Position numbers and translations under genes: made by a program
Origin: an uncultured bacterium
GTDB lineage: Bacteria; Chloroflexota; Anaerolineae; J036; Brachytrichaceae
Assembly: GCA_903921365.1 (NCBI GenBank)
Contig: CAIXPS010000392.1
Span: forward strand, 1 to 45,060
DNA: 45,060 nt
Direction: 5' to 3'
Notes under the pieces: generated by a model
What the model was told of the DNA's origin: nothing
What the model saw: the letters and a program-made list of their open reading frames with translations, nothing else
Databases searched by the model: none
In this document: in pieces, positions 15,871-24,413 of the stretch
Layout of the letters: each line of letters starts with the position of its first letter
How positions within the stretch are numbered: position 1 is the stretch's first letter

Positions 15871-16344
15871 ATGGAGTTGACCCATCTGCAACCCAATGGT
15901 GAAGCGCACATGGTGGACGTGGGCGCCAAAGCTGACACGGCCCGTGTGGCCGAGGCGCAAGCCGTCGTGACTATGAGTGCCGCCGCATATGACGCTATCG
16001 CGCGCGGCAACCTGAAAAAAGGCGACGCACTCGGAACGGCGCGCATCGCGGGGATCATGGCTGCCAAGCGCGCAAGCGAACTGATTCCGTTGTGCCACCC
16101 GATCAGCCTCACGAAGGTTGAAGTGCACTGCGAAGCGACTGGCGGGCGCATAGAGATACGCGCGCGCGTAGAGTGCACTGGCAAGACCGGCGTGGAGATG
16201 GAAGCGCTCACGGCGGCGAGTGTCGCTGCGCTGACGATCTACGATATGGCCAAGGCGATTGATCGCGGCATGACGATCACCGACTTGCATTTGACCTATA
16301 AGAGCGGCGGGAAGAGCGGCGTCTATAGCAGTGACCAGTTATGA
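15871..16344 (+). CDS. moaC: Cyclic pyranopterin monophosphate synthase MoaC
   Basis: This 157-residue protein matches MoaC, which turns 3',8-cyclo-GTP into cyclic pyranopterin monophosphate. Conserved stretches are [20 protein letters not shown], the active-site [13 protein letters not shown] and [20 protein letters not shown] followed by AIDRGM. The ATG at 15871 has GGAGG twelve bases upstream, within the moaA stop region. It overlaps the moaD-moaE gene by four bases (ATGA). Length and motifs are normal. Confidence 0.96.
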   Translation: MELTHLQPNGEAHMVDVGAKADTARVAEAQAVVTMSAAAYDAIARGNLKKGDALGTARIAGIMAAKRASELIPLCHPISLTKVEVHCEATGGRIEIRARVECTGKTGVEMEALTAASVAALTIYDMAKAIDRGMTITDLHLTYKSGGKSGVYSSDQL

Positions 16345-17027
16345 AGATCAAGCTATTTGCAACACTCAAAGACCGCGCCGGAGTCCCTGAGATCACCGTC
16401 GCGACCCCCGAACAACTGACGGTGCAGGAGTTGCGCCGGACGGTCGCACTGCAATATCCTGACCTCGCGGCGCTGATGGCGCAGACGCTGGTCGCCGTCA
16501 ATCAGGAGTTTGCGTTTAACGCCGACATAGTCAAGGCGGGCGACGAAGTGGCGCTGTTTCCACCCGTGAGCGGCGGGCATGATTATCCGACCCTCCTGAA
16601 CATCACGCCGGATGAGCTGGACTTGAACGACCTGCAACGCGCCGTGACTACCGAACACGACGGCGCGGTCGTGATCTTCACCGGCACGGTGCGCAAGTTT
16701 TCCGGCGCAGAAGTAACCGACAAGCTCGAATATGAGGCTTACGCGGCAATGGCTGTGGCCAAGCTGCAGCAGATCGCGCGCGAGATGCGCGAACGCTTTG
16801 CCGACATCCACGGGATTGCGCTGGTGCAGCGGGTCGGCGAAATGGCGGTGTGCGAGCCGACGGTGGCGGTTGCTGTGACGGCAGGTCACCGGGGCGATGG
16901 GGCGTTCGAGGCGGCGCGCTACGGGATTGACCGGCTCAAGCAGATTGTGCCGGTGTGGAAGAAAGAGACCCGCCCGGATGGATCATCGTGGATCGAGGGC
17001 GACTACACACCCGTAAAGGGAGATTAG
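16341..17027 (+). CDS. MoaD-MoaE fusion (molybdopterin synthase)
   Basis: This is a single 228-residue frame with two domains. Residues 1-79 are a MoaD ubiquitin-like sulfur carrier ending in PPVSGG. From about residue 82 follows MoaE, with [35 protein letters not shown] and the catalytic-lysine region [15 protein letters not shown]. MoaE joins sulfur from the MoaD C-terminal thiocarboxylate to the pterin. Here the GG of MoaD (16572-16577) is internal and followed by HDYPTLL, so it must be cut, or another MoaD used, before thiocarboxylation. Fused MoaX proteins in mycobacteria are processed this way. It overlaps moaC by four bases and the convergent glycosyltransferase by four. Confidence 0.93.
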   Translation: MKIKLFATLKDRAGVPEITVATPEQLTVQELRRTVALQYPDLAALMAQTLVAVNQEFAFNADIVKAGDEVALFPPVSGGHDYPTLLNITPDELDLNDLQRAVTTEHDGAVVIFTGTVRKFSGAEVTDKLEYEAYAAMAVAKLQQIAREMRERFADIHGIALVQRVGEMAVCEPTVAVAVTAGHRGDGAFEAARYGIDRLKQIVPVWKKETRPDGSSWIEGDYTPVKGD

Positions 17028-18196
17028 GGCAATAAGGATGTATACACCCGCGCAGTTTTGGTAGCTATGCCGTCCCAACTGAACAGGCGGCTCAGCGCCG
17101 CACTGCCTGCCTCCAGCCGTTGACGCAATGGGGCGTCGCGCAGCACCCGCGCGATGGTGTTTGCAAGCGCGGTCTCATCCTGCGGAGGCACGAGCAGGAG
17201 GTTTTCTCCGTCGCGCATCTCGGGCAGAGGCACGCGCGGCATCGTGGTGACAATGGCGCGCCCATGCGCAAGCGCAGCCATCAGTGTGCCACGGCGGAAC
17301 GATGCGCCGTCGATATAGGGCAGCGCCATGCAATCGCATGCGGTCAACGCCTCACTCACCTGATGGTCGTTCACGAATCCAGTCTGTAAAATGTGATCAC
17401 GCACGCCCAGTTGTTCGGCCAGCGCAAGCACCTCGTTGGCGTAGGCGATATTGGTGTGGTCGCTCTCGCCGGTCAGCCCACCGATCAACAACAGGTTGGC
17501 ATCAACACCCAGCGCTCGCAATGCGGCCAGACCACGCACCAGCACCGCGCCCCCTTTGCTGGCGTTCATAAACCCGAAGTACCCGACGACATAATCGCTG
17601 CGCGGGTAACTGTGCGCCTGCAGCCATGCGAGGCGATCAAAATCCGTGGAGAGTGCAGCCATGGAATGCGGCGGGGCGATGTTGCTGCCAATCGGGATCA
17701 TCGAGACGTTTGACAGGCTAGCCAACGCCAGCATGGCGCAGTCTTCCTCGTTTGTCACGATGACTGCTGCTGCGCTGTGCGCCAGTTCGAGTATCGACCG
17801 CCGGCGCAGCGGCCCGGCTTTTGGGAACAGATAAGGCGCCCTGAGGTCGTGGAACGTGACGACCACCGGCGCGCGCTTGCCGACAAAACGCGGCACGAGG
17901 TTGATTGCCCCGTGCATCTGGTATGCGGCGGTCTGATATTGCAGATTGATGATGTCGGGTTGGTGTTCGGCGATGAAGGCGTTCAGTTGCCCCAGCGTGT
18001 GCCAGCCCCAGCGCGGGCTGAGGCGATGGATGGTGATGCCGGCCGCCTCTTCGTGTTGTGGCAGTCCCGGCGACATCTTAGTCAGCACATGCAGTTCGTG
18101 CCCAAGCGCGGCCAGCGCGCGCGACAGTTCACGCGTGTAATCTCCCAGCCCGCCTTGCAGCGGGGGATACTCACCGGCAATCTGCACAATGCGCAT
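17024..18196 (-). CDS. Glycosyltransferase family 4
   Basis: This 390-residue protein is a GT-B glycosyltransferase of family 4. The N-terminal GEYPPLQGGLGDYTRELSRAL is the acceptor-side glycine loop, and a later GRAIVTTMPRVPLPEMRDGE with NLLLVPPQDETALA is the nucleotide-sugar site (Glu of the EX7E region). Mid-protein GYFGFMNASKGG begins the second Rossmann domain. Donor and acceptor are unknown. It follows tlyA by 13 bases on the same strand. Its stop codon overlaps the moaD-moaE stop by four bases tail-to-tail, with no terminator between. Confidence 0.88.
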   Translation of the reverse strand: MRIVQIAGEYPPLQGGLGDYTRELSRALAALGHELHVLTKMSPGLPQHEEAAGITIHRLSPRWGWHTLGQLNAFIAEHQPDIINLQYQTAAYQMHGAINLVPRFVGKRAPVVVTFHDLRAPYLFPKAGPLRRRSILELAHSAAAVIVTNEEDCAMLALASLSNVSMIPIGSNIAPPHSMAALSTDFDRLAWLQAHSYPRSDYVVGYFGFMNASKGGAVLVRGLAALRALGVDANLLLIGGLTGESDHTNIAYANEVLALAEQLGVRDHILQTGFVNDHQVSEALTACDCMALPYIDGASFRRGTLMAALAHGRAIVTTMPRVPLPEMRDGENLLLVPPQDETALANTIARVLRDAPLRQRLEAGSAALSRLFSWDGIATKTARVYTSLLP

Positions 18197-18209
18197 GCTT
18201 CTTCCTGCC

Positions 18210-18971
18210 TTACCTGTCTTGTTCCCGCGTCAACCAGACCAGAAATTCCTTGTTACCATCCATGCCCAGAATCGGCGATTCGATCAGCTCACGCGACGGC
18301 CAGCCCTGCTGTGCGCAGAATGTGAGGATGTGGTCGATCACTTCCTGGTGGACGGCGGGGTCGCGCACGATACCGCCCCTGCCTACTTTTTCTCGCCCGG
18401 CTTCGAACTGGGGTTTGATTAATGCGATGACGCCCGGCGCGCCCGTTTGCGCTGCCGATGCAGTGAGCCAGTCAAATACGCGCGGCAGGATCATCGTCAG
18501 CGAGATGAACGACACATCGATGACCGCGAACTGGACGGGGGCGGGGAGCGATTCAAGGTGGCGCACGTTGACCTTCTCCATGACCACGACGCGCGGATCG
18601 TTGCGCAGTTTCCAGTGCAACTGGCCGGTCCCGACATCGATGGCAAATACTTTTACCGCGCCGCGTTGCAGCAGGCAATCGGTGAACCCGCCGGTGCTGC
18701 TGCCCACGTCCACGCATACCAGTCCCGCTGGGTCGAGGTGGAATTGATCGAGCGCGCTCGCCAGTTTCAACCCGCCGCGCGAGACATATGGCGGCGGATT
18801 CTTGACCGCGATCCGGATATCGTCAACAAAGAGTTTCGCTGGCTGGTCGATCACCTGGTCATTGACGCGCACTTCGCCCGCGCGAATTAACCGCTGTGCC
18901 CAGTCGCGCGTCTCAGCGAGACCATGCTCCACCATGAGCACATCAAGACGGCGTTTGGCAGGGGACTTCAT
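18210..18971 (-). CDS. tlyA: TlyA family rRNA 2'-O-methyltransferase
   Basis: This 253-residue protein has an N-terminal S4 RNA-binding domain (RRLDVLMVEHGLAETRDWAQ, RAGEVRVNDQVIDQP) and a Rossmann methyltransferase domain (PPYVSRGGLKLASAL, then CVDVGSSTGGFTDCLLQRGA). TlyA methylates cytidines of 16S and 23S rRNA and in mycobacteria affects capreomycin sensitivity. Some relatives are called hemolysin A. The ATG at 18971 overlaps the phosphoesterase stop by four bases, so that start is preferred over a longer open frame to 19451 that would run antiparallel to no known domain. Confidence 0.92.
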   Translation of the reverse strand: MKSPAKRRLDVLMVEHGLAETRDWAQRLIRAGEVRVNDQVIDQPAKLFVDDIRIAVKNPPPYVSRGGLKLASALDQFHLDPAGLVCVDVGSSTGGFTDCLLQRGAVKVFAIDVGTGQLHWKLRNDPRVVVMEKVNVRHLESLPAPVQFAVIDVSFISLTMILPRVFDWLTASAAQTGAPGVIALIKPQFEAGREKVGRGGIVRDPAVHQEVIDHILTFCAQQGWPSRELIESPILGMDGNKEFLVWLTREQDR

Positions 18972-19711
18972 CGCCCATAATTCAGCCGTTCCACCAACCG
19001 GGGGGGGAAGTGAAACGACTTCATCTTTTTCTGCGTGAGCTTGATCGGATACTCGACGCGATGGGGCGTCCATGTCGCCGTAGCTGTGTCGAGGATTGCG
19101 TAAGCGGCGCGCGGGTCGCCATCGCGAGGCTGTCCGACGCTGCCGGGGTTGATGATGTACTTGGAGTCGCGCTTGAGCACGATCGGGACGTTGACGCTTG
19201 GTATCGAGACGTGCACGTTGCCCGTGCGCCCATCCTGCACAAACACCACCGGCACATGCGTATGGCCGACGAGACAGAACGTCGCGGTCATTCCCTCGAA
19301 GTTCTCCTCGGCAACGTTCACATCTGTGATGTATTCCCAGATCGGTTCGCGCGGGCTGGCGTGCACCAGCAAGTACTCCTCCTGCGGCTGCATGTCGGGG
19401 CGCGAGCGCAGGAAGCTCATGTTCTGCGAAGAGATGTTCTCCTGCGTCCACTCCACCACATAGGCCGCCTGCTCATGAAAGGTGCGCAGATCGAGCTTGC
19501 CGACGACTGCCCAGTCGTGATTACCCGCCAGGCAGACATGCGGCAGGGTGCGCAGCAGATCGATGCACTCGTTTGGCTCCGCCCCGTACCCGACGACGTC
19601 GCCCAGGCACCACACGATGTCGAAGGGCTGGGCGTGCTCTTTGGCGTCTGCCAGGACGGCCTCCAACGCCGCCAGGTTGGCGTGAATATCAGAAATAACT
19701 AGGCAATGCAT
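18968..19711 (-). CDS. Metallophosphoesterase, YfcE/DiaA-like
   Basis: This 247-residue protein is a calcineurin-like metallophosphoesterase with the metal ligands in order: ISDIHANLAALEAV (DxH), WCLGDVVGYGAEPNECIDLL (GDxxGYG), LAGNHDWAVVG (GNHD), the later VHASPREPIWEYI and VGHTHVPVVF. This subgroup often acts on nucleotides or phosphodiesters, and the substrate is not readable here. It overlaps tlyA by four bases. No ribosome site is evident. A TACAAT box lies nine bases before the ATG on the minus strand, so it may have its own near-leaderless promoter besides read-through from sufU. Confidence 0.88.
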   Translation of the reverse strand: MHCLVISDIHANLAALEAVLADAKEHAQPFDIVWCLGDVVGYGAEPNECIDLLRTLPHVCLAGNHDWAVVGKLDLRTFHEQAAYVVEWTQENISSQNMSFLRSRPDMQPQEEYLLVHASPREPIWEYITDVNVAEENFEGMTATFCLVGHTHVPVVFVQDGRTGNVHVSIPSVNVPIVLKRDSKYIINPGSVGQPRDGDPRAAYAILDTATATWTPHRVEYPIKLTQKKMKSFHFPPRLVERLNYGR

Positions 19712-19748
19712 GGAATGTTCATTGTAAGGCTAATGCTATGAACGATCA

Positions 19749-20141
19749 TCATTCGTGGTGATGATCGACTAGATACTGATACAGACCCGTCTTGAGCACC
19801 TTCAATCCCAGCATGGCGCATTTGACGCGCGCGGCCGTGAGCGGAGCGCCGACCATGTCGAGCATGTCCTGGCGTTCCAGCTTTTGCACGTCGGTGATCG
19901 GTTTGCCGGCGACTTCCTCCATCAACATGGAGGCTGAAGCCTGGCTGATGATGCATCCGTCGCCGCTGAACGCTATCTCGGCGATGGTCGCGCCGTCTTC
20001 GCTCAGTTTGATCTCCACGCGGATCTTGTCGCCGCACAGAGGATTGCTCTCCTCGTGCGTGATGTCGGCATGTTCCAGTTCGCCATGATGGCGCGGATTC
20101 TCGTAATGGTCGAGTAGATTTTCGCGATACAGGTCTTCCAT
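19749..20141 (-). CDS. sufU: Fe-S cluster assembly scaffold SufU
   Basis: This 130-residue protein matches SufU/IscU-type scaffolds, which receive sulfur from SufS. The three conserved Cys are in ESNPLCGD, SGDGCIISQAS and AARVKCAMLGL, and the Asp of CGD is present. Gly/Leu-rich loops match the SufU rather than the IscU form. The start is taken as ATG 20141; a TTG six bases upstream is in frame. No ribosome site is clear and the leader contains a CGGGCG-CTTC-CGCCCG hairpin at 20163-20178 just after the sufS stop. It is part of the operon lipoprotein-sufS-sufU. Confidence 0.94.
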   Translation of the reverse strand: MEDLYRENLLDHYENPRHHGELEHADITHEESNPLCGDKIRVEIKLSEDGATIAEIAFSGDGCIISQASASMLMEEVAGKPITDVQKLERQDMLDMVGAPLTAARVKCAMLGLKVLKTGLYQYLVDHHHE

Positions 20142-20182
20142 TGTCAATTTATCATTTTCACGCGGGCGCTTCCGCCCGGGCG

Positions 20183-21427
20183 CTATTTCTTCAGGGTATG
20201 CTTTGCCTTGTAAACGGCTTCGATCAGCGCATCAACCTCGCGCTGCTCGGTGTAAATGTAGAAACTAGCTCGCGCCGTCGCCTTCAAGCCAAGCCGAATG
20301 TGCAATGGTTGCGCGCAGTGATGCCCGGCCCGAATGGCCACCCCTTCGCGGTCGAGCAGCGTGCCCAGGTCGTGCGGGTGAATGTCCTTGATGGTAAAGG
20401 TCAGCGCGCCGCCGCGGATTTCGGGGTTGGTGGGCCCGATGATTGTTGCGCCCGGCACCTCGCTCATGCGGTCGATGGCGTAGGCGACGATTTCCTTCTC
20501 GTGCGCGCGCACGGCCTCCATGCCGATGGCTTGCAGGTAGTCAACTGCGGCGCCCAGCCCGATGGACTCGACGAACGCCGGCGTGCCCGCTTCGAACTTT
20601 ACTGGCACGTCCGCCCAGGTCACATCCTCAAACGTGACACTGCTGATCATGTCGCCGCCGGTCATGAACGGGGGCATCGCTTCGAGCAGTTCGCTCTTGC
20701 CATACAGGATACCGATGCCGGTGGGTCCGAGCATTTTGTGTCCCGACAACGCGTAAAAGTCGCAGTCGAGCGCCTTTACGTCGACGGGCATGTGCGGGGC
20801 TGCCTGGCAGCCGTCCACGATCACCTTCGCGCCGATGGCGTGCGCGCGTTCGATGATCGGCCGCGGGTCGGTAATCGTGCCAAGCACATTCGAGACGTGC
20901 GCGAACGTCACCAGTTTCACCTTCGGTGTGAGTAGTTCGTCCAGCTTCGACAGATCGAGCGTCCCTTCGAGAGTCATCGGGATGAATTTGAGCTTGACGC
21001 CCACTTCGCGCGCCAGCACCTGCCACGGGACGAAGTTGGCGTGGTGCTCAAACTCCGTCAGCAGCACCTCATCGCCGGCTTTCAGGAAATGGCGGCCATA
21101 GGAGTAGGCCACCAGGTTCAGCGCCTCAGTGGCATTGCGCACGAACACCACGTTCTCAGGTGATGGCGCGCCGATAAAGCGCGCAATCTTGCGGCGCGCC
21201 TCATCATATAGTTCGGTGGATTGTTCGCTGTTCCAGTACACGCCGCGGTGCACGTTGGCGTAGGTGGTGCGGTATACGCGCTCCATGGCGTCGAGCACCT
21301 GGATCGGCTTCTGAGACGAGGCCGCGCTGTCGAGAAAGACCAGCGGCATGCCATTAACTCTTTCATTGAGAATCGGGAAATCCCTGCGAATGCGGGCTAC
21401 ATCCAAACTTAACATCGTGCGTTCCAT
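20183..21427 (-). CDS. sufS: Cysteine desulfurase SufS
   Basis: This 414-residue protein is a group II cysteine desulfurase that supplies persulfide sulfur for Fe-S clusters. The PLP lysine is in FYALSGHKMLGPTGIG, and the active-site Cys is in IRAGHHCAQPLH with the short loop of SufS-type enzymes. NVHRGVYWNSEQSTELYDEA and FVRNATEALNLVAYSY fit the family. The TAA of the lipoprotein gene abuts its ATG at 21427; a second ATG at 21415 is possible. Only SufS and SufU are here. SufBCD must lie elsewhere if present. Confidence 0.96.
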   Translation of the reverse strand: MERTMLSLDVARIRRDFPILNERVNGMPLVFLDSAASSQKPIQVLDAMERVYRTTYANVHRGVYWNSEQSTELYDEARRKIARFIGAPSPENVVFVRNATEALNLVAYSYGRHFLKAGDEVLLTEFEHHANFVPWQVLAREVGVKLKFIPMTLEGTLDLSKLDELLTPKVKLVTFAHVSNVLGTITDPRPIIERAHAIGAKVIVDGCQAAPHMPVDVKALDCDFYALSGHKMLGPTGIGILYGKSELLEAMPPFMTGGDMISSVTFEDVTWADVPVKFEAGTPAFVESIGLGAAVDYLQAIGMEAVRAHEKEIVAYAIDRMSEVPGATIIGPTNPEIRGGALTFTIKDIHPHDLGTLLDREGVAIRAGHHCAQPLHIRLGLKATARASFYIYTEQREVDALIEAVYKAKHTLKK

Positions 21428-22120
21428 TTAGTTAATTACTTTTATCTGCAACTGTGCCGTTCCGGCGTTGCCGCAATCCACCAGCAATCGCATGATACCA
21501 GCAGGTTCACTTGCGTCAACACTCCATATCCACGCCGCGACACCATCCCGCCCCGTCACTTGCGTCGCTGCGCCAGGGATTGGTTCGAAGCGCGCGGCGT
21601 TTGCGGTCGAGCGATCAACCTTCAGTGTGCATACCGCCGCCGGTTTGGCCTTGATTGTCACTGCGCCGGCGCCGCCGGGCACGACCTGCGCCGATAGGGT
21701 GAGCACGCCGATTCCGCCGGAGACATAGAGCGCGGTGGGCGGGATATTGTTCAAATCTGGGCCAGCGCTGATGGGTGTGCGGTACGGGCGCGGTGTGCTG
21801 GTCGGCGGATAGGTCGGCGAAGCGGCAAGCGCGGTGATGGTTGCAAACACCGCTGCCGATGTAGCCTGCATGTTTGGCGTGGGTGATGGGCCGGGGGTCT
21901 GAGTCGGCTGCGTTGTTGGCGCAAGCTCTGTTGGCGCTGACTCGGTTTGCTCCAGCACAGGAGTACCCTCCGCGGTCTGCGTCGCGGGAGGCACTCCCAC
22001 GCCTGTGCCCGTGATCGTCGCGTCGGCGACTTGCAGCTGCACAGCCGAGCCGCATGAAACACACGTGATCGCGACTACCGCTACGGCGATTCGCGCGACC
22101 CATGACTGAATATGACCCAT
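21428..22120 (-). CDS. Predicted lipoprotein with Thr/Pro-rich linker
   Basis: No family is recognised. The protein starts with MGHIQSWVARIAVAVV and a lipobox-like AITCVSC (Cys at 20 and 23), so it is probably an exported lipoprotein. Residues 50-120 are rich in Thr, Pro and Gln, a flexible stalk like those of Chloroflexota surface proteins. The C-terminal 110 residues look like a beta-sandwich (VTIKAKPAAVCTLKVDRS, AAWIWSVDASEPAG, MRLLVDCGNAGTAQL), perhaps an Ig-like or carbohydrate-binding fold. The start ATG 22120 is one choice; ATG 22126 is the alternative. It sits upstream of sufS with no gap. Confidence 0.7.
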   Translation of the reverse strand: MGHIQSWVARIAVAVVAITCVSCGSAVQLQVADATITGTGVGVPPATQTAEGTPVLEQTESAPTELAPTTQPTQTPGPSPTPNMQATSAAVFATITALAASPTYPPTSTPRPYRTPISAGPDLNNIPPTALYVSGGIGVLTLSAQVVPGGAGAVTIKAKPAAVCTLKVDRSTANAARFEPIPGAATQVTGRDGVAAWIWSVDASEPAGIMRLLVDCGNAGTAQLQIKVIN

Positions 22121-22163
22121 GACCATCAGTTTAACGCATGTCGCAGGCGACTCCGCCATTAGA

Positions 22164-22199
22164 AACAAAAAAAGTAGGGGTGTGTTGATCACCCCTACT
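22164..22199 (-). terminator. Rho-independent terminator after rplY
   Basis: A perfect 10-base stem, AGTAGGGGTG at 22173-22182 and CACCCCTACT at 22190-22199, has a 7-base loop. Read on the minus strand it is followed by a run of seven T (22172 down). It ends rplY transcription before the lipoprotein gene. Confidence 0.85.
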
Positions 22200-22248
22200 T
22201 GCCATTCCTCTTTTGAAAGAGAAATGCCGTCTGCTACGACTTGCCAGG

Positions 22249-22902
22249 CTATTCGGCCTCGGCTTCCTCGTCTTCCTTCTTGCCCTTCTCAATGACTTCG
22301 ACTTCGGTGGCTTCTGCGACTACGGGTTCGTCTTCCTTCACTTCTATGAAGCGTGTGACGCGCACCACTTCTTCGTGAGCGTCGTCCATCACTTCGATCG
22401 TGGATGGAACGGGCAGATCGCTGACGCGAATCATCTTGTCGATCGCCAGACCGGACACATCGATCGTGATGCTCTCGATCAGGTCGCCGGGCAAGCAGCG
22501 GATGGCCAGGGTAGCCATCTCCTGCAACAACACGCCGGCGCCGCTCTTGACGTCGGCCGATTCGCCGACGCAGATGATGCGCACATCGGCGTTGATCTTC
22601 TCTGTCATCGACACTTCGTAAAAGTCGACGTGTTTGATGACGAGCTTGATCGGGTCGCGCTGGATTTCGCGCGACAGCACCATTTTCGGCGCGTCGACGC
22701 CTGCGACCCTGAGTGTGATCAGGCGGTTGCGGCCGGCCTTGCGGAGCACGGTCGTCAACTCACGCGCCTCCAACTGAATGCTTGTCGGGGTGATCTTGTG
22801 ACCATAAACGATGGCCGGCACCTGGCCGGAGCGCCGGAGCGCCTTGACGCCAACGCGGACAGCGGTCCGGATAGCGGCATTTAATACAATTTCGTCTGCC
22901 AT
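22249..22902 (-). CDS. rplY: 50S ribosomal protein L25, Ctc form
   Basis: This 217-residue protein matches the long (Ctc/TL5) form of L25, which binds 5S rRNA. The N-terminal domain has LRRSGQVPAIVYGHKITPTS and RLITLRVAGVD, followed by the second Ctc domain (HVDFYEVSMTEKINADVRI, RCLPGDLIESITIDVSGL). The last 30 residues are an acidic Lys/Glu tail, longer than the E. coli protein, which lacks the second domain. GAAAGGAAG precedes the ATG at 22902. A strong terminator at 22164-22199 ends the transcript. Confidence 0.94.
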   Translation of the reverse strand: MADEIVLNAAIRTAVRVGVKALRRSGQVPAIVYGHKITPTSIQLEARELTTVLRKAGRNRLITLRVAGVDAPKMVLSREIQRDPIKLVIKHVDFYEVSMTEKINADVRIICVGESADVKSGAGVLLQEMATLAIRCLPGDLIESITIDVSGLAIDKMIRVSDLPVPSTIEVMDDAHEEVVRVTRFIEVKEDEPVVAEATEVEVIEKGKKEDEEAEAE

Positions 22903-23043
22903 TTGTGTTGTCTTCCTTTCGACCGCCCATTGCTATGGGCGCATTGCCATAGGCCATTGCTGCTTGCAGCTACTTACGGTCGATATCGCGATGAGCCTGA
23001 TTACCCATCAACGGCTCGCAGGCATGCCTGTCAAAGCTTGCGG

Positions 23044-23049
23044 ATTATA
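23044..23049 (-). promoter_or_regulatory. Candidate -10 for rplY
   Basis: The minus strand reads TATAAT, about 140 bases upstream of the rplY ATG. No good -35 is found at 16-18 bases, so the call is tentative. Confidence 0.35.
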
Positions 23050-23136
23050 CCGCACCGTGATAAAGATGCGGGCGCTGTCCCGCGCATTGTGTAAAAGTTA
23101 CGCAAAGATGCCTCTCGCTGCGCGATCGGCATGACA

Positions 23137-23161
23137 GGATAGGATAGGAGAGGACAGGATA
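23137..23161 (+). repeat. GGATA pentanucleotide tract
   Basis: Five tandem units read GGATA, GGATA, GGAGA, GGACA, GGATA just after the darA stop on the other strand. It resembles the GGAGA tract at 10891. Confidence 0.75.
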
Positions 23162-23166
23162 CAGCC

Positions 23167-23490
23167 TTAGAAGTGCTCGAAGCGCTCGACGTTCAGCACA
23201 AAGACTGTGGCGCCGCCGATCTCGACATCAATGACCTGCGCATTGAGCGCGCCCGGCATCTCGCGCGGCACGCTGATATAAGAGGTGCGCCGCCGCCCGG
23301 TGCGTTGGAGCACCTGCAACACTTCGCTGATTTTCTCGTCCTCCACGCCCATCAACAGCGTGACGTTTTCGCGCCGCAGCCAGCCGCCTTCCGTGGCAAT
23401 CCGCGTAACGCGGTGTCCCGACTCAATCAACGCCTGCATGATCTTTGGAGCATCGTCCGCCTGGACAATAGCCATCACCATCTTCATCAT
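23167..23490 (-). CDS. darA: Cyclic-di-AMP receptor, DarA/YaaQ family (PII-like)
   Basis: This protein of 107 residues matches DarA/PstA (YaaQ, DUF970), PII-like trimers that bind cyclic-di-AMP. Conserved parts are ALIESGHRVTRIATEGGWLR, the ENVTLLMGVEDEKISEVLQV stretch, the RRRTSYISVP loop and a C-terminal VEIGGATVFVLNVERFE. The partner and output are unknown in general. AGGAGG lies three bases before ATG 23490 and six before ATG 23487, so the second Met may be the true start. The gene follows pheA by 62 bases. A diadenylate cyclase is not in this window. Confidence 0.92.
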   Translation of the reverse strand: MMKMVMAIVQADDAPKIMQALIESGHRVTRIATEGGWLRRENVTLLMGVEDEKISEVLQVLQRTGRRRTSYISVPREMPGALNAQVIDVEIGGATVFVLNVERFEHF

Positions 23491-23552
23491 TTACCTCCTG
23501 GTATGACCCGAATCCTTGACTTGGTAGTATCTGGAGAGCGCGCTTCTCTATT

Positions 23553-24401
23553 CTACGCGGTTTGTGTCCGATTGGCGGCTCGCGCGTAACTTCCCAGCAC
23601 GCGAAGTATGGTTGTCTGTTCGCTGAGGTGATCGATGGCGCGTTTGCACACCAAGTCGTTCGCATGCCCGCCAAAATCGAGGTAGAACAGATATTCCCAC
23701 GGCGAACCCTGCAGCGGGCGCGATTCGATCTTGGTCAGGTCGATATCGCGCAGGGCGAACACGGCCAGCGAGCGGAATAGCGAGCCGGGCGCGTTGGGCG
23801 TGGTAAACACGATGGACGTCTTGCAGGGCGTCCCCGCGGGAACCTCGGCCGGCTGGCGGCCTAGCACCACGAAGCGGGTATAGTTGGTGAGGTCGTCTTC
23901 CACGGCCTCGCGCAGGATTGGCAGCCCGTACAGGCTGGCCGCTCGTTTGCTGGCGATGGCGGCGGTATCCGCGCGCTTCTCTTCGGCCAGCATTTTGACG
24001 CTACCAGCAGTGTCGTACACCTGGACGCGTTCCACGCCAGGCAACAGGCGCGTGATGGATTGCTCGCACTGATCCAGCGCTTGCCAGTGCGAATACACCC
24101 GTTTGATATCACCGAGCTGCACGCCCGGCAACGTGATCAGATTGTGGTTGATGCGCAGGATCACTTCGCCGACGATGAATACCTTCGGGTTGCGCATCAA
24201 CAGATCGTAATTGCGATGGATGCTGCCGGCCAGTGAATTTTCCACTGGCGCAACCCCAAAGTCACTATCGCCCTCGGTCACGCATGCAAACACGGCTTCA
24301 AAGGTCTGGCGTGGATGAGGAATCGCCTGCACGCCGAAAAAGTCAATGGCCGCTTGTTCACTATAGGCGCCGGGTTCTCCCTGATAAGCAACGGTTGGCA
24401 T
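23553..24401 (-). CDS. pheA: Prephenate dehydratase
   Basis: This 282-residue stand-alone prephenate dehydratase makes phenylpyruvate for phenylalanine synthesis. The N-terminal VAYQGEPGAYSEQAAIDFFG, the NYTRFVVLGR motif with the catalytic Thr, and a C-terminal ACT regulatory domain (KTSIVFTTPNAPGSLFRSLA ... LTKIESRPLQGSPWEYLFYL) are all present. The ESRP motif of the ACT domain suggests phenylalanine feedback control. No chorismate mutase domain is fused. The ATG at 24401 lacks a ribosome site. A TATAAA box overlaps the upstream stop codon and ends six bases before the ATG. It is 12 bases behind the CPBP protease gene. Confidence 0.95.
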   Translation of the reverse strand: MPTVAYQGEPGAYSEQAAIDFFGVQAIPHPRQTFEAVFACVTEGDSDFGVAPVENSLAGSIHRNYDLLMRNPKVFIVGEVILRINHNLITLPGVQLGDIKRVYSHWQALDQCEQSITRLLPGVERVQVYDTAGSVKMLAEEKRADTAAIASKRAASLYGLPILREAVEDDLTNYTRFVVLGRQPAEVPAGTPCKTSIVFTTPNAPGSLFRSLAVFALRDIDLTKIESRPLQGSPWEYLFYLDFGGHANDLVCKRAIDHLSEQTTILRVLGSYARAANRTQTA

Positions 24402-24413
24402 GGTCTGTTTATA

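Larger units (their letters stand above)
22903..23166. other. Leader and intergenic region between darA and rplY
   Basis: No protein gene is seen. The stretch contains a minus-strand TATAAT at 23044-23049, short GC hairpins (GCGGG at about 23067), CCCAT/ATGGG palindromes near 22926-22945 and a GGATA pentanucleotide tract at 23137-23161. If transcription of rplY starts near 23037, it has an unusually long leader of about 130 bases. Confidence 0.6.

Noticed and set aside
18972-19451. N-terminal extension of tlyA
   Set aside because: The frame stays open upstream but overlaps the phosphoesterase gene, and the S4 domain starts right after ATG 18971, which has the usual ATGA coupling.
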